Source: Microbulbifer thermotolerans (GTDB lineage Bacteria; Pseudomonadota; Gammaproteobacteria; Pseudomonadales; Cellvibrionaceae). Taken from it: DNA of 64,000 nt. The stretch covers positions 370,521-434,520 of the forward strand of contig NZ_FOKT01000004.1 of the NCBI RefSeq assembly GCF_900112305.1, in the 5' to 3' direction. Under the pieces are notes generated by a model. That model made no database searches and was not told where the DNA came from. It was given only the letters and a program-made list of their open reading frames with translations. Positions 18,287-28,690 of this stretch are shown piece after piece (the first letter of the stretch is position 1; each line of letters begins with the position of its first letter). Made by a program: the position numbers and the translations under genes.

Positions 18287-18330
18287 CAACCGAATTCCGA
18301 AAAGCAATTTTGAACTCTGGAGTCGTCGCC

Positions 18331-19806
18331 ATGACCCCAAGCGAATACGCCCAACTTGTGTCTGCGGGCTACAACCGCATACCGCTGGTGCGCCGTGTGC
18401 TGGCGGATGTCGAAACCCCCTTATCCACCTACATCAAACTGGCCGCGGGCCCTTACAGCTATCTGCTGGAATCGGTGCAGGGCGGTGAAAAATGGGGGCG
18501 CTATTCCATTATCGGCCTGCCGGCACGCACCCTGCTGCGGGTGTGTGGACACGAGATCACCGTCGAGCGCGACGGTGAGGTGATAGAACGGTGTGAGTCC
18601 GCCGACCCACTGGCGTTTGTTGAAGAGTTTCAGCGCCGTTACCGAGTGCCGGAGCTGCCGGATCTGCCGCGTTTCAACGGCGGTCTGGTGGGCTATTTTG
18701 GCTACGACTGTGTGCGTTATATCGAGCCGCGCCTGGCAGATAGCGCGCCGCCGGACACCCTTGGAAACCCGGATATACTGCTGATGGTCAGCGATGAACT
18801 GGTGGTGTTCGACAACCTGGCTGGCGCGGTGATCTTTATTGTGCACGCCGACCCGGAGCAGGAAGACGCCTATGATCGCGCTCAATCCCGGCTGGACCAG
18901 CTGGTCGGCAAATTGGCGCAACCGCTGCCGGCTATGGTGCCGCTGGATCTCAACGGTGCCGGCATCGATGAGTCGGCGTTCAAGTCTCATTTTGGCGAGG
19001 AGAACTTCAAGCGCGCCGTCGATCGGGTCAAGGAGTACATACTCGCCGGTGACGTGATGCAGGTGGTGCCCTCCCAGCGGTTGTCGGCGCCCTATGAAGC
19101 CCCGCCGCTGAACCTCTACCGCGCCTTGCGCAGCCTGAATCCCTCCCCGTACATGTATTTCCTCGACCTGGACGATCACCAGGTAGTGGGTTCCAGCCCG
19201 GAAATCCTGGTGCACCTGGAGGCGGGGGAAATGACCGTGCGGCCCCTGGCCGGTACCCGCCGCCGCGGTGTCACTGAAGAAGAGGATCGCGCTCTGGAAG
19301 AGGAGCTGTTGGCGGACCCGAAAGAGATTGCAGAGCACCTGATGCTGATCGACCTGGGCCGCAACGATGTGGGTCGGGTGGCGCAGACCGGCAGCGTGCG
19401 GGTGACCGAGCAGATGGTGGTGGAGCGCTACTCCCATGTTATGCACATCGTCTCCAATGTGACCGGTCAACTGAAATCTGAGTTGGGAGGCATCGATGCA
19501 CTGCGCGCGGCTCTGCCGGCGGGTACGCTGTCCGGCGCCCCGAAGATCCGCGCCATGGAGATTATCGATGAGCTGGAGCCGGAGAAGCGCGGTATATACG
19601 GCGGTGCCGTGGGCTATTTGGCGTGGAACGGCAATATGGATACCGCTATCGCGATACGCACTGCGGTAATAAAGAATGGGCAGTTATATATCCAGGCCGG
19701 CGCCGGCTTGGTAGCTGACTCACAACCCCAGTCCGAGTGGGACGAAACCATGAACAAGGCGCGCGCGCTTTTCCGTGCCGCAGCCATTGCGCTTTCCGGA
19801 GTGTAA
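18331..19806 (+). CDS. trpE: Anthranilate synthase component I
   Basis: The 491-residue TrpE makes anthranilate from chorismate with ammonia supplied by TrpG. The tryptophan feedback motif LLES is at residues 45-48. Chorismate-binding blocks [26 protein letters not shown] and [20 protein letters not shown] are intact. I chose the ATG at 18331; a TTG seven codons earlier is in frame. It is followed after 18 bases by an ion channel gene and then trpG, an unusual split of the two synthase subunits. A Trp-rich leader frame lies upstream. Confidence 0.97.
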   Translation: MTPSEYAQLVSAGYNRIPLVRRVLADVETPLSTYIKLAAGPYSYLLESVQGGEKWGRYSIIGLPARTLLRVCGHEITVERDGEVIERCESADPLAFVEEFQRRYRVPELPDLPRFNGGLVGYFGYDCVRYIEPRLADSAPPDTLGNPDILLMVSDELVVFDNLAGAVIFIVHADPEQEDAYDRAQSRLDQLVGKLAQPLPAMVPLDLNGAGIDESAFKSHFGEENFKRAVDRVKEYILAGDVMQVVPSQRLSAPYEAPPLNLYRALRSLNPSPYMYFLDLDDHQVVGSSPEILVHLEAGEMTVRPLAGTRRRGVTEEEDRALEEELLADPKEIAEHLMLIDLGRNDVGRVAQTGSVRVTEQMVVERYSHVMHIVSNVTGQLKSELGGIDALRAALPAGTLSGAPKIRAMEIIDELEPEKRGIYGGAVGYLAWNGNMDTAIAIRTAVIKNGQLYIQAGAGLVADSQPQSEWDETMNKARALFRAAAIALSGV

Positions 19807-19824
19807 TCGACAAGATCACCAGCG

Positions 19825-20673
19825 ATGAACGAAGTTAGTATTTCGCAGAAACCGACCTTTGCCGAGCAGTGCAAGCGCCTCGCTGAAGCACCGTTGTTCC
19901 ACCGAGTTATCATTGGCCTGATCCTGCTCAACGCCGTCGCCGTGGGCCTGGAAACCTCTACCTGGGTCACCGAGCGTTTCGGCGGCCTGCTGGGGGCGAT
20001 CAATCAGTTGATATTGATGGCCTTTGTCGCCGAGGCCGCGGTCAAAATGGCCGCTCATGGCAGCCGCCCCTGGCGCTACTTTGCCAATGGCTGGAACTGC
20101 TTCGACTTCGCAATTATCGCGCTGAGTCTGATACCGGCCGCCGGCCCTCTGGCGACCCTGGCGCGCCTGGTGCGGGTGCTGCGGGTACTGCGCCTGGTCT
20201 CGGCTTTTCCCGAATTGCGCCTGCTGGTGGACACCCTGTTGCACAGCCTGCCGGGCATGTTCCACATAGCGCTGTTGATGACGATTATTTTCTACATCTA
20301 TGGCGTGGCGGGTTATTTCCTTTTCCACGACGTGGATCCGCTCCACTGGCGCAGCCTGCCAATCGCGCTGCTGACTTTGTTCCGCATCGTCACGCTTGAG
20401 GACTGGACTGACGTTATGTACACAGCTATGGAGTCCCTGCCATGGGCCTGGCTCTATTTCGTCAGCTTTGTGGTCATGGGCGCATTCGTAATGATCAACC
20501 TGTTTATTGGCGTAGTGTTGAATAATCTGGAGGAAGCCAAGCTGCGTCGCCTGGACGAGCTGCGGTTGCCGCCAAGCCATACCGAAATACTGCGCGAGCT
20601 GCGCGCCACCCAGGACGCGCTTGCACGCCTGCAACGCCGTATAGAGCAATCCGGAGAAGGGGCCGAGCAATGA
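19825..20673 (+). CDS. Voltage-gated cation channel (bacterial Nav/Cav-like, 6-TM)
   Basis: A 282-residue protein with the six-helix plan of single-domain bacterial voltage-gated channels. S4 carries arginines every third residue (R114, R117, R120, R123 in [13 protein letters not shown]). The pore loop reads TLEDWTD at 190-196. Known sodium channels such as NavAb have TLESWSM, and the engineered calcium-selective CavAb has TLDDWSD, so the extra acidic residues suggest divalent or mixed selectivity (inference). Residues 234-276 form a C-terminal coiled coil typical of these tetramers. The stop overlaps the trpG start (ATGA), so it is co-translated within the tryptophan operon; no link to tryptophan metabolism is known to me. 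Confidence 0.9.
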   Translation: MNEVSISQKPTFAEQCKRLAEAPLFHRVIIGLILLNAVAVGLETSTWVTERFGGLLGAINQLILMAFVAEAAVKMAAHGSRPWRYFANGWNCFDFAIIALSLIPAAGPLATLARLVRVLRVLRLVSAFPELRLLVDTLLHSLPGMFHIALLMTIIFYIYGVAGYFLFHDVDPLHWRSLPIALLTLFRIVTLEDWTDVMYTAMESLPWAWLYFVSFVVMGAFVMINLFIGVVLNNLEEAKLRRLDELRLPPSHTEILRELRATQDALARLQRRIEQSGEGAEQ

Positions 20674-21248
20674 TATTGATGATCGATAACTACGATTCCT
20701 TCACCTGGAATCTGGTGCAGTACCTGCAGGAATTGGGTGCGCATGTGAAGGTGGTGCGCAACGATGAAATTGCGGTCGAGGATATCGACGCGCTGGCCCC
20801 GGAAAAGATTATGATTTCTCCCGGCCCCTGCACGCCCAATGAAGCCGGTATTTCTATGGACGCTATCCGCCGTTATGCAGGGCGGATTCCGATACTCGGA
20901 ATTTGTCTCGGCCATCAGAGTATCGGCCAGGTGTTTGGCGGTAAGGTTGTTCGGGCGCGCCAGGTAATGCACGGCAAAATTTCTCCGATAGTGCACAACA
21001 ATCTGGGGGTGTTCCACGGCCTGTCCAATCCCTTTGAGGCCACCCGCTACCATTCTCTGGTTGTGGACAAAGACAGCCTGCCGGAGAGCCTGGAGATTAC
21101 TGCTTGGACAGAAACGGAAAACGGCGAAATAGACGAAATCATGGGGTTGCGCCACCGCGAACTGGCGATTGAGGGGGTGCAGTTTCACCCCGAATCCATT
21201 TTGACTCAGCACGGCCACGATATGCTGAGAAACTTTTTGCAATCCTAG
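20670..21248 (+). CDS. trpG: Anthranilate synthase component II (glutamine amidotransferase)
   Basis: A 192-residue class I glutamine amidotransferase supplying ammonia to TrpE, and possibly to PabB. The start [15 protein letters not shown] and the catalytic triad Cys79 (GICLGHQ), His173 and Glu175 (QFHPESI) are clear. The ATG overlaps the channel stop by four bases. The trpG-trpD-trpC order is the one known from pseudomonads. Confidence 0.96.
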   Translation: MILMIDNYDSFTWNLVQYLQELGAHVKVVRNDEIAVEDIDALAPEKIMISPGPCTPNEAGISMDAIRRYAGRIPILGICLGHQSIGQVFGGKVVRARQVMHGKISPIVHNNLGVFHGLSNPFEATRYHSLVVDKDSLPESLEITAWTETENGEIDEIMGLRHRELAIEGVQFHPESILTQHGHDMLRNFLQS

Positions 21249-21308
21249 GGGGGGCGCCGCGAGGCACCTCGTACCCGCACTCTTTTTGAGCCTTGGGGGG
21301 AAGAAAGA

Positions 21309-22343
21309 ATGAATATCCAAGAGGCCATCGCCAAGCTGGTTGGCGGCGAACACTTGAGCCGTGCGGAGATGCGCGAAATCGTGGGCCAGATTATGCGCGG
21401 CGAGGCCGCAGAAGCGCAAATTGGTGGCCTGTTGGTTGCCTTGCGCATTCGCGGTGAGACAGTCGATGAAATCGCCGGTGCGGTTGAAGTTATGCGCGAA
21501 CTGGCGAAGCCGGTGGCACTGGATCTGACCAATGCGGTGGATATCGTCGGTACCGGTGGTGACGGTGCCAATCTGTTCAATATCTCCAGCGCCGCCAGTT
21601 TCGCCGCCGCCGCCGCGGGTGCCCGGGTGGCCAAGCACGGCAACCGCTCTGTGTCATCTTCCAGCGGTGCTGCCGATCTGCTCGAGCAAGCGGGTATTTA
21701 TCTGGAGCTGACACCGGAGCAGGTAGCCCGTTGCGTGGATGCCATCGGTGTCGGCTTTATGTTTGCGCCCAGTTATCACAGTGCTGTGCGCCATGTGGGG
21801 CCGGCCCGCAAGGCGCTGGGCATGCGTACCATTTTCAACCTGCTGGGCCCCTTGACCAACCCCGCCGGTATCAAGCGCCAGGTAATCGGTGTCTACGACA
21901 AGCGCTATTGCCGCCCGATCGCGGAAGTCTTGCAGCGCCTGGGTTCCGAGCACGTGCTGGTATTGCACAGCGACGATGGCCTGGACGAGGCCAGCCTCGC
22001 CGCGGACACCCTTGTGGTGGAACTGAAGGGTGGCGAGCTGTACGAGTGGACGCTCCGTCCGGAGGACTTCGGTATCAAACGGCAGAGTCTCGATGGTCTC
22101 AGTGTATCCGGAGCCGCCGAATCTCTGGCTCTGATTGGCGATGCGCTGGGCAAGCGCGCCACTGAAGCCGGGGGCAAAGCCGCCGACATTATCGCCCTGA
22201 ACGCCGGTTTAGCCGTTTACGTCAGTGGCGTCGCTGACTCCGCGGGGCAGGGTGTCGACATGGCCCAGGATGCCATAGCCAGCGGTATCGCCGGTGAGAA
22301 AATCAAAGACCTGGCCGCTTTCACCAGCGCCTTCCGCTCTTAA
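21309..22343 (+). CDS. trpD: Anthranilate phosphoribosyltransferase
   Basis: The 344-residue TrpD joins anthranilate to PRPP. The PRPP-binding motif [17 protein letters not shown], the [19 protein letters not shown] block and [10 protein letters not shown] are present. A ribosome site with GGGGGAAG precedes the ATG. It lies 60 bases after trpG and 41 bases before trpC. Confidence 0.97.
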   Translation: MNIQEAIAKLVGGEHLSRAEMREIVGQIMRGEAAEAQIGGLLVALRIRGETVDEIAGAVEVMRELAKPVALDLTNAVDIVGTGGDGANLFNISSAASFAAAAAGARVAKHGNRSVSSSSGAADLLEQAGIYLELTPEQVARCVDAIGVGFMFAPSYHSAVRHVGPARKALGMRTIFNLLGPLTNPAGIKRQVIGVYDKRYCRPIAEVLQRLGSEHVLVLHSDDGLDEASLAADTLVVELKGGELYEWTLRPEDFGIKRQSLDGLSVSGAAESLALIGDALGKRATEAGGKAADIIALNAGLAVYVSGVADSAGQGVDMAQDAIASGIAGEKIKDLAAFTSAFRS

Positions 22344-22384
22344 TCGCGTTGAGGGACAACAGCCATAAGCCAGGGGGAACGACC

Positions 22385-23221
22385 ATGAGCGCACAGGAGA
22401 CAGCCGTGAGCGCAGACAATACAGCCGTAAACACACCGACCATCCTAAAGACGATTGTCGAACGCAAGTGGCAGGAAGTGGCGGAGCGCAAAGCGCGTTG
22501 TTCCCTGCAGGAAATGCGCGCGCGGGCGGAAGACCAGCCGCCGGCAAGAGGATTTGTCAGCGCCATAGAAAATAAGTTGGCCTCCGGTGAGGCGGCGGTC
22601 ATTGCGGAGATTAAAAAAGCCTCGCCCAGCAAAGGGGTGATACGGCCGGACTTTATTCCCGCGGAAATAGCCACAAGCTATGAAAAGGGTGGCGCCGCCT
22701 GCCTGTCGGTGCTGACAGATGTGGATTTTTTCCAGGGCAGCGATGTGTATCTACAGCAAGCCAGGAGCGCGGTACGCCTGCCGGTGTTGCGCAAGGACTT
22801 CACGGTGGACCCCTATCAAGTGCTCGAGGCCAGGGCCATTGGTGCCGACTGCATACTGCTGATTGCCGCCTGTCTCGAGGATGCGCAGATGCAGGAATTG
22901 AATGACTTGGCGCGGGAGCTGGGGCTCGATGTACTGGTGGAGGTGCACAATCGCACTGAGCTGGAGCGCGCCCTGGCACTGCCGAATCGCCTGATCGGTA
23001 TCAACAACCGCAACCTGCACACATTTGATGTACAACTGGAGACCACTTTCAAACTGCTGGATTTGATCCCTGAAGACCGCATCGTGGTCACCGAAAGTGG
23101 CATTCACACCACCGACGATGTGGCGGCTATGCGCGGTCACAATGTGAATTCATTTTTGGTTGGTGAAGCGTTTATGCGGGAGGCGGAACCGGGGCGCAAG
23201 CTGATGGAGATGTTTAACTAG
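22385..23221 (+). CDS. trpC: Indole-3-glycerol-phosphate synthase
   Basis: The 278-residue TIM barrel closes the indole ring from CdRP. Signatures [30 protein letters not shown] and [10 protein letters not shown] are present. I chose the ATG at 22385 with GGGGGAAC upstream. The first ~25 residues ([16 protein letters not shown]...) are an unconserved extension. It is TrpC only; no TrpF domain is fused. It ends the tryptophan run and faces vfr. Confidence 0.97.
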   Translation: MSAQETAVSADNTAVNTPTILKTIVERKWQEVAERKARCSLQEMRARAEDQPPARGFVSAIENKLASGEAAVIAEIKKASPSKGVIRPDFIPAEIATSYEKGGAACLSVLTDVDFFQGSDVYLQQARSAVRLPVLRKDFTVDPYQVLEARAIGADCILLIAACLEDAQMQELNDLARELGLDVLVEVHNRTELERALALPNRLIGINNRNLHTFDVQLETTFKLLDLIPEDRIVVTESGIHTTDDVAAMRGHNVNSFLVGEAFMREAEPGRKLMEMFN

Positions 23222-23264
23222 GGCGCAAGGATAACAACTTAGCCCTCAGGCTGCCGGGCTCTAT

Positions 23265-23287
23265 AGGGCGATCGCAGGGATCGCCCT
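23265..23287. terminator. Hairpin between convergent trpC and vfr
   Basis: AGGGCGATC (23265-23273) pairs perfectly with GATCGCCCT (23279-23287) over a 5-base loop, placed between the convergent stops. It could act on both strands, although neither side has a clear T-tract. Confidence 0.5.
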
Positions 23288-23307
23288 TGCTGTGGTGGCG
23301 GTAACCT

Positions 23308-23943
23308 TTAGCGGGTTCCGTAGACCACCATCGTCTTGCCCTTCACCGACACCAGCCCTTGCTCCTCCAGTGTTTTGAGCACCCGGCCGACCATCTCCCG
23401 CGAGCAGCCGACGATACGGCCTATTTCCTGGCGGGTGATTTTAATCTGCATGCCTTCGGGATGGGTCATGGCATCCGGCTCGTTGCACAGGTCCAGGAGC
23501 GTGCGCGCCACGCGACCGGTGACGTCGAGGAAGGCCAGGTCTCCCACCTTGCGCGTGGTGTTGCGCAGGCGACCGGCCATCTGGGTCGCTAAGGCGAACA
23601 GGAATTCCGGGTGCTGACGGGTCAATTCCTGGAATTTGTTGTAGGAGATCTCGGCCACCTCACACTCGGTTTTTGTGCGTACCCAGGCACTGCGGGTGTC
23701 CTGATCGAACAGGCCCATTTCGCCGAAAAAGTCGCCGTCATTCAGGTAGGCCACGATCATTTCGCGGCCCTCGTCGTCTTCGATCAGTACGGTCACTGAA
23801 CCGCGCATTATGAAGTAAAGGGATTCGCAGCGGTCGCCGGCGTAGATGATAGTGCTCTTGGCTGGATAGCGTCGCCGGTGGCAGTGAGCGAGGAAGTCTT
23901 CAATATTGCCGATAGTCATAGGGTCTTCGGTAGCAACCGTCAC
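23308..23943 (-). CDS. vfr: CRP/Vfr-family cAMP-responsive regulator
   Basis: A 211-residue CRP-type transcription factor. The cNMP-binding domain (residues 10-125) carries [10 protein letters not shown] and RSAWVRT, with the Arg84-Ser85 pair that binds the cyclic-nucleotide phosphate. The dimerisation helix is followed by a helix-turn-helix at about 170-191 ([20 protein letters not shown]). Its position next to trpC and divergent from an osmC gene is that of Pseudomonas vfr, which is why I use that name; crp is an equally fair label. It is expected to control many genes including its own. Confidence 0.93.
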   Translation of the reverse strand: MTVATEDPMTIGNIEDFLAHCHRRRYPAKSTIIYAGDRCESLYFIMRGSVTVLIEDDEGREMIVAYLNDGDFFGEMGLFDQDTRSAWVRTKTECEVAEISYNKFQELTRQHPEFLFALATQMAGRLRNTTRKVGDLAFLDVTGRVARTLLDLCNEPDAMTHPEGMQIKITRQEIGRIVGCSREMVGRVLKTLEEQGLVSVKGKTMVVYGTR

Positions 23944-24269
23944 GGATCTACTCCTTATTTATTAATGTGGTGCCGGATCCCAACCGGAAAGCGCAGCAAC
24001 ATGGCGAATTATGGCGCTAAAACTCTGCCCCCAACAGTAGCCGGGTCCGGGAAACTCTCGCAGTGTGACCTGCGACACCTTTGTGGTGCCGGGAATGAAA
24101 CTTATAGCGGCTGCGGCGCTCAGAGGCAACCGGCGTCTAACACTGTTTTGCTTTCTGTGACGCGGGTCCGCTGTAGTCACTAGGGGAAAAACCTGGGGGG
24201 AGCCAGGGGTGGAACGCGGATGTGATAAGCTTCGCGGCTTTATCGTGATGGAATAAAAGGAGTCAGGTG
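23944..24269. other. Divergent intergenic region vfr / osmC
   Basis: About 325 bases with no credible gene. A TGTGACCTGCGACACC segment near 24065 is a weak half-match to a CRP site (TGTGA-N6-TCACA), which would suit autoregulation but is poor on the right half. AAAGGAG at about 24256-24262 is the osmC ribosome site. Confidence 0.35.
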
Positions 24270-24677
24270 ATGCGGGGGACTGTGACCTGGGTAGACGAAT
24301 TGACCTTTGTTGGCGAGGCCGGCAGTGGCAATTCTGTGGTAATGGAAGGTGGGCGCAAGAACAACGGCATCCGCCCTATGGAGATGATCCTGCTGGGTGT
24401 GGGCGGTTGTGCTTCCTATGATGTGGTCACAATTTTGCAGAAAGCACGGCAAAAAGTTGTTTCCTGCCATTGTGAACTCAACGGTGAACGACCGGATACG
24501 ACACCGGCGCCATTTACCCGTATCGAGATGGAGTTTGTCGTGCGCGGTAGCGGCTTAAAAGAAACGCAGGTGGCGCGGGCAGTGGAGCTGTCGGCGGACA
24601 AGTATTGCTCAGCGTCCATTATGCTCCGCAACGCCGGAGTGGAAATTGTGCACAGTTACCGGGTGGAGGAAGTCTGA
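24270..24677 (+). CDS. OsmC family peroxiredoxin-like protein
   Basis: A 135-residue OsmC/Ohr fold protein. The two redox cysteines are Cys47 (GVGGCASYDVV) and Cys113 (DKYCSAS). OsmC-type proteins reduce organic or inorganic peroxides in the cytoplasm. The ATG at 24270 follows AAAGGAG at the right spacing; a GTG one codon before is in frame. It occupies the same place next to vfr as in Pseudomonas, where speD comes next; speD is absent here. Confidence 0.9.
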   Translation: MRGTVTWVDELTFVGEAGSGNSVVMEGGRKNNGIRPMEMILLGVGGCASYDVVTILQKARQKVVSCHCELNGERPDTTPAPFTRIEMEFVVRGSGLKETQVARAVELSADKYCSASIMLRNAGVEIVHSYRVEEV

Positions 24678-24692
24678 CATCCGCGTGACCTC

Positions 24693-24732
24693 CCACAGCT
24701 GGGGCGGTGGTGCGCCGCCCCGCCAGCTGTGG
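24693..24732 (+). terminator. Strong hairpin downstream of osmC
   Basis: CCACAGCTGG (24693-24702) pairs with CCAGCTGTGG (24723-24732), and GGCGG pairs with CCGCC inside, giving a long GC-rich stem. It has no T-tract, but a second hairpin with one follows directly. Confidence 0.5.
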
Positions 24733-24738
24733 TAACAA

Positions 24739-24780
24739 CCGCCGCAGTCATCCCGGAAGGTGGCTGCGGCGGTTTCGTTT
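24739..24780 (+). terminator. Rho-independent terminator of osmC
   Basis: CCGCCGCAG (24739-24747) pairs perfectly with CTGCGGCGG (24764-24772) and is followed by TTTCGTTT. It overlaps the stop of the convergent coq7 gene. Confidence 0.7.
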
Positions 24781-25423
24781 AGATTCGGTAGCTGGTTGAT
24801 GTCATCGCCTTGGAGACAAGGGTCATCAGCTTTTTCACCGGTGCCGGGAAACGGGCGCCGCCGGCCTCCAGCGCGGTGTGACCGTGTTTTTCCTCGTCTA
24901 TCAGCATTTGCTCGACCACAGCACGACTTTTCTTGTCCTGGGCCGGCAGCCGCTCGAGGTGGCTCTGCAGGTGCTTGCAAACCTGCTCCTCGGTGGCAGC
25001 TACGAAACCGAGACTGATGCGATCACTGACCTTGCCGGCGGTGGCGCCCAGGGCAAAGGAGAGCCCGTACCAGAGAGGGTTGAGTAGGCTGGGGCGGCTG
25101 TCTAGCTCGCGCAGGCGCTGCTCGCACCAGGCCAGGTGGTCTATTTCCTCGTCGGCAGCGCGTTCCATTTCAGATCGCACTTCCGGCAGTTTGGCGGTCA
25201 GCGCCTGGCCCTGGTAGAGGGCCTGAGCACACACTTCGCCACTGTGGTTAACCCGCATCAACCCGGCCGCGTGCTTGCGTTCCGCCTCGGACATTTCCGT
25301 CTCTTCCTCGGCCGCGGCCGGAGTTTGCCGCCCGCAAATGGGCGCGCCGGGACTCAAGGTTCGCAGGGCGCGGTCCGCTTGTAGCAGTAGATGATCCAGG
25401 GCGGTCAGTTTGCGCTCACTCAT
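24779..25423 (-). CDS. coq7: 2-nonaprenyl-3-methyl-6-methoxy-1,4-benzoquinol hydroxylase (COQ7 type)
   Basis: A 214-residue di-iron hydroxylase that adds the last ring hydroxyl in ubiquinone synthesis; it replaces the UbiF flavoprotein of E. coli. Ferritin-like ligand motifs are visible: NHSGEVCAQ (Glu63), EEIDHLAW (Glu93, His96), TEEQV (Glu145/146) and DEEKHGH (Glu177, His180). Residues 25-45 are an unconserved linker. It is probably membrane-associated. It is convergent with osmC and the gene pair matches the Pseudomonas neighbourhood. Confidence 0.94.
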   Translation of the reverse strand: MSERKLTALDHLLLQADRALRTLSPGAPICGRQTPAAAEEETEMSEAERKHAAGLMRVNHSGEVCAQALYQGQALTAKLPEVRSEMERAADEEIDHLAWCEQRLRELDSRPSLLNPLWYGLSFALGATAGKVSDRISLGFVAATEEQVCKHLQSHLERLPAQDKKSRAVVEQMLIDEEKHGHTALEAGGARFPAPVKKLMTLVSKAMTSTSYRI

Positions 25424-25485
25424 AATTTGCAGCTCCGTATCTGTACTTAGAGGGATAGCGGTCAGTGGCCTCGCCTGGACAGTGA

Positions 25486-26778
25486 TTACTGGTTTTCCTC
25501 CCGCTCCACCGCGCGGAAGCCGATATCCTTGCGGTAGAAGGCGCCGTCCCAGTAAATATTACGCGCGCAGGCGTAGGCGTTGGCCTGCGCGGCGGCGACG
25601 GTATCTCCCAGGGCGGTGGCACAGAGTACGCGGCCGCCATTGGTGACTACCCGTTCGCCATCCAGCGCCGTACCGGCGTGGAACACCTTGGTGTCACAGT
25701 CGTCGTCCGCGCGATCCAGACCACTGATAGCGTCGCCTTTGCGGTAGCTGCCAGGGTAGCCGTGCGCCGCGAGCACCACTCCCAATGCCGGGCGCGGATC
25801 CCACTCGGCCTCTACTTGATCCAGACGCTTGTCCAGGGCAGCTTGACACAATTCCACCAGGTCGGACTTGAGGCGGATCATGATCGGCTGGGTTTCCGGA
25901 TCGCCGAAGCGGCAGTTGTATTCGATCACCTTGGGTGCGCCCTCCGGGTCTATCATCAGACCGGCATAGAGGAAACCGGTGTAGGGCATGCCCTCGGCGG
26001 CGAGCCCTTTAACGGTGGGCTCTATCACTTCGCGCATGATACGTTGATAGACACTGTCGGTAACGACGGGCGCGGGAGAATAGGCGCCCATACCGCCGGT
26101 GTTGGGGCCTGTGTCGCCGTCGCCGACGCGCTTGTGGTCCTGGCTGGTGGCCATCGGCAGTATATGTTCGCCGTCCACCATGACGATGAAGCTGGCCTCT
26201 TCGCCTTGCAGGAACTCTTCGATCACCACGCGGCAGCCGGCTTCGCCGAAGGCGTTGCCGGACAGCATGTCGCGCACGGCCAGCTCCGCTTGCTCCACCG
26301 ATTCGGCGACGATGACGCCCTTGCCCGCAGCCAGGCCGTCCGCCTTCACCACAATAGGTGCACCGCGTTCGCGGATGTATTCGATCGCGGGCTCAATCTC
26401 AGTAAAGTTGCGGTAGGCGGCGGTGGGAATATTGTGACGCTCGAGAAAGTCCTTGGTGAAGGCTTTTGAGCCCTCCAGTTGTGCCGCAGCCTTGCTGGGG
26501 CCAAAGATGGACAGGCCGCGCCCGTTGAAGAAGTCGACGATACCGTCTACCAGCGGCGCCTCGGGGCCTACGATGGTCAGCTCTACGTCGTTTTCCTCGG
26601 CGAAATCCGCCAGGGCGGAAAAGTTGTCCACACCGATGGCCACGTTTTGCAGTTTGGGTTCGCGGTCGGTGCCCGCGTTGCCCGGGGCGACGAAAACAGT
26701 GTCGACGGCGGGATTCTGCGCCGCCTTCCATGCCAGGGCGTGCTCGCGGCCGCCGGCGCCAATCACCAATATGTTCAT
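25486..26778 (-). CDS. purD: Phosphoribosylamine-glycine ligase
   Basis: The 430-residue ATP-grasp enzyme makes GAR, the second step of purine synthesis. [19 protein letters not shown], the ATP-grasp block [26 protein letters not shown] and [11 protein letters not shown] are all present. I chose the ATG at 26778, with GAGGGGG nine bases before; a TTG two codons earlier is too close to that site. It lies downstream of purH, separated by a terminator, in the purH-purD order usual for gammaproteobacteria. Confidence 0.96.
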   Translation of the reverse strand: MNILVIGAGGREHALAWKAAQNPAVDTVFVAPGNAGTDREPKLQNVAIGVDNFSALADFAEENDVELTIVGPEAPLVDGIVDFFNGRGLSIFGPSKAAAQLEGSKAFTKDFLERHNIPTAAYRNFTEIEPAIEYIRERGAPIVVKADGLAAGKGVIVAESVEQAELAVRDMLSGNAFGEAGCRVVIEEFLQGEEASFIVMVDGEHILPMATSQDHKRVGDGDTGPNTGGMGAYSPAPVVTDSVYQRIMREVIEPTVKGLAAEGMPYTGFLYAGLMIDPEGAPKVIEYNCRFGDPETQPIMIRLKSDLVELCQAALDKRLDQVEAEWDPRPALGVVLAAHGYPGSYRKGDAISGLDRADDDCDTKVFHAGTALDGERVVTNGGRVLCATALGDTVAAAQANAYACARNIYWDGAFYRKDIGFRAVEREENQ

Positions 26779-26847
26779 GTTCAAATCCCCCTCAGTCGGC
26801 CGGTGTAATCCAATAAGTGCGCTATTTTAGCCCGGAATAGGGTGGGC

Positions 26848-26880
26848 AAGAAAAAGCCGGCCCATTTTGTGCCGGCTTTA
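26848..26880 (-). terminator. Rho-independent terminator between purH and purD
   Basis: On the minus strand AAAGCCGGC and GCCGGCTTT form a perfect 9-bp stem (26853-26861 with 26871-26879) and the transcript then runs into TTTTTC. Some purH transcripts should end here, so purD may need its own promoter or read-through. Confidence 0.7.
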
Positions 26881-26908
26881 ATGACCGGTTTGCAGTCGCA
26901 ACCGGTTG

Positions 26909-28480
26909 TCAATGGCGGAAATGGCGCATGCCGGTAAAGACCATGGCCATATCGTGCTCGTCCGCGGCAGCGATAACCTCTTCGTCGCGCACCGAGCCGC
27001 CCGGTTGAATGACTGCGCGGATACCGGCGGCAGCGGCGTTGTCGATGCCGTCGCGGAAGGGGAAGAAGGCGTCGGAGGCCATAACGGAGCCCGCCACCTC
27101 AAGTCCCGCGTGGTCCGCTTTGATCGCCGCGATGCGGGCGGAGTTAACGCGGCTCATCTGGCCCGCGCCGACACCAATGGTGCGGCCGTCGCGACCGTAG
27201 ACAATTGCGTTGGACTTCACGAACTTGGCGACCTTCCAGGTAAACAACAAGTCGCGGATTTCTTCCTCTGTGGGCTGGCGCTTAGTGACCACTTTGAGAT
27301 CTGCTTCAGTGACTGCGCCGTCGTCGCGGTCTTGAATCAGCAAACCACCGTTGACGCGCTTGTAGTCCAGCGCCGGCTGGCGGGTTTCACTCCACTGGCC
27401 ACAGGCAAGCAGGCGTACGTTCTTTTTCTCAGCCACAGCGGCTTTGGCTTCTTCGGAAATGGACGGGGCGATAATCACTTCAACAAACTGACGTTCGACT
27501 ATGGCTTTTGCAGTGGCGCCATCCAGTTCCCGGTTGAAGGCGATGATACCGCCGAAGGCGGATTCGCTGTCGGTTTCAAAGGCCAGGTTGTAGGCCGCGC
27601 CGATGCTGTCGGCGATGGCCACACCGCAGGGGTTGGCGTGCTTGACGATCACGCAGGCCGGTTCGCTGAAGGATTTGACACACTCCAGGGCCGCATCGGT
27701 GTCGGCGATATTGTTATAGGAAAGCGCTTTGCCCTGCAATTGAACCGCGGTGGCGATACCGGCTTCCGCCGGCGCAGCTTCCACATAGAAAGCGCTTTTC
27801 TGATGGGGGTTTTCACCGTAGCGAAGATCCAGCTTTTTGATGAACTGGCTGTTGAAGGTGCGCGGGAAGGGTTGCTGCTGGCCGTCTTTGAGGGCGCCCA
27901 GATAGTTGGCGATGGCGCCGTCGTAGCTGGCCGTGTGTTCGAAGGCTTTGACCGCCAGATCAAAGCGGGTGGCCTGGCTCAGGGCGCCGCTGTTGGCTTT
28001 CATTTCCGCAATGATGGTGTCGTAATCCCCGGCATTGACGACGATGGCGACATCCTTGTGGTTCTTGGCCGCCGCGCGGACCATGGTCGGGCCCCCGATA
28101 TCGATATTTTCGATGGCGTCCGCCAGTGTGCAGTCCGGCTTGGCGACTGTCTGGGCGAAGGGGTAGAGGTTGACCACAACCATATCGATTGGGCTGATAC
28201 CCTGTTTAGCCATCACGTCGTCGTCGGTGCCGCGGCGACCGAGGATGCCGCCGTGCACCTTCGGGTGCAGGGTCTTTACCCGCCCGTCCATCATCTCGGG
28301 AAAACCGGTGTAATCGGAGACTTCCACTACCGGGATACCGGCCTCCTTCAGCTGGCGGTGCGTGCCGCCAGTGGAGAGTATTTCAACGCCCATTTCACTG
28401 AGTTGCCGGGCGAAGTCCACGATTCCGCTTTTGTCCGATACGCTGATCAGCGCGCGGCGAATCGCAACCTTGTCAGTCAT
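26909..28480 (-). CDS. purH: Bifunctional AICAR transformylase / IMP cyclohydrolase
   Basis: The 523-residue PurH performs the last two steps to IMP. The N-terminal IMP cyclohydrolase (MGS-like) domain begins [18 protein letters not shown] with STGGTHRQL and [12 protein letters not shown]. The C-terminal transformylase domain contains [13 protein letters not shown] and the KHANPCG motif. The start at 28480 fits the family; the frame runs 26 codons upstream without conservation. It lies 210 bases after fis, with a terminator hairpin between. Confidence 0.97.
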   Translation of the reverse strand: MTDKVAIRRALISVSDKSGIVDFARQLSEMGVEILSTGGTHRQLKEAGIPVVEVSDYTGFPEMMDGRVKTLHPKVHGGILGRRGTDDDVMAKQGISPIDMVVVNLYPFAQTVAKPDCTLADAIENIDIGGPTMVRAAAKNHKDVAIVVNAGDYDTIIAEMKANSGALSQATRFDLAVKAFEHTASYDGAIANYLGALKDGQQQPFPRTFNSQFIKKLDLRYGENPHQKSAFYVEAAPAEAGIATAVQLQGKALSYNNIADTDAALECVKSFSEPACVIVKHANPCGVAIADSIGAAYNLAFETDSESAFGGIIAFNRELDGATAKAIVERQFVEVIIAPSISEEAKAAVAEKKNVRLLACGQWSETRQPALDYKRVNGGLLIQDRDDGAVTEADLKVVTKRQPTEEEIRDLLFTWKVAKFVKSNAIVYGRDGRTIGVGAGQMSRVNSARIAAIKADHAGLEVAGSVMASDAFFPFRDGIDNAAAAGIRAVIQPGGSVRDEEVIAAADEHDMAMVFTGMRHFRH

Positions 28481-28628
28481 AGCAGTTAATCCATCCAGGT
28501 TACAGAAAAGGGTTCTACCCCCAGTGGGGCGGGGAAATTCTGCTGCTGGCGTCCGCAACTTCGGTGCCTGCGCATCGATGAAGACATCCGGCGGTTGCGG
28601 TCTAGGGGAAATCCCGCGTCAGCAAACG

Positions 28629-28662
28629 GCGAGGGGGGATGAGTGACCTCATCCCCCCTCGC
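28629..28662 (-). terminator. Strong hairpin after fis
   Basis: GCGAGGGGGGATGAG (28629-28643) pairs perfectly with CTCATCCCCCCTCGC (28648-28662), a 15-bp stem with a 4-base loop, just downstream of the fis stop. The minus-strand 3' side has only a short T-run (GCCGTTTGC). It could end the dusB-fis transcript. Confidence 0.65.
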
Positions 28663-28690
28663 GTTGTTCGGCTACAGTGCCGCGACTAGC

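Noticed and set aside
24060..24085. CRP-binding site upstream of vfr
   Set aside because: Only the left half (TGTGA) matches; the right half is poor, so autoregulation is not supported by sequence.
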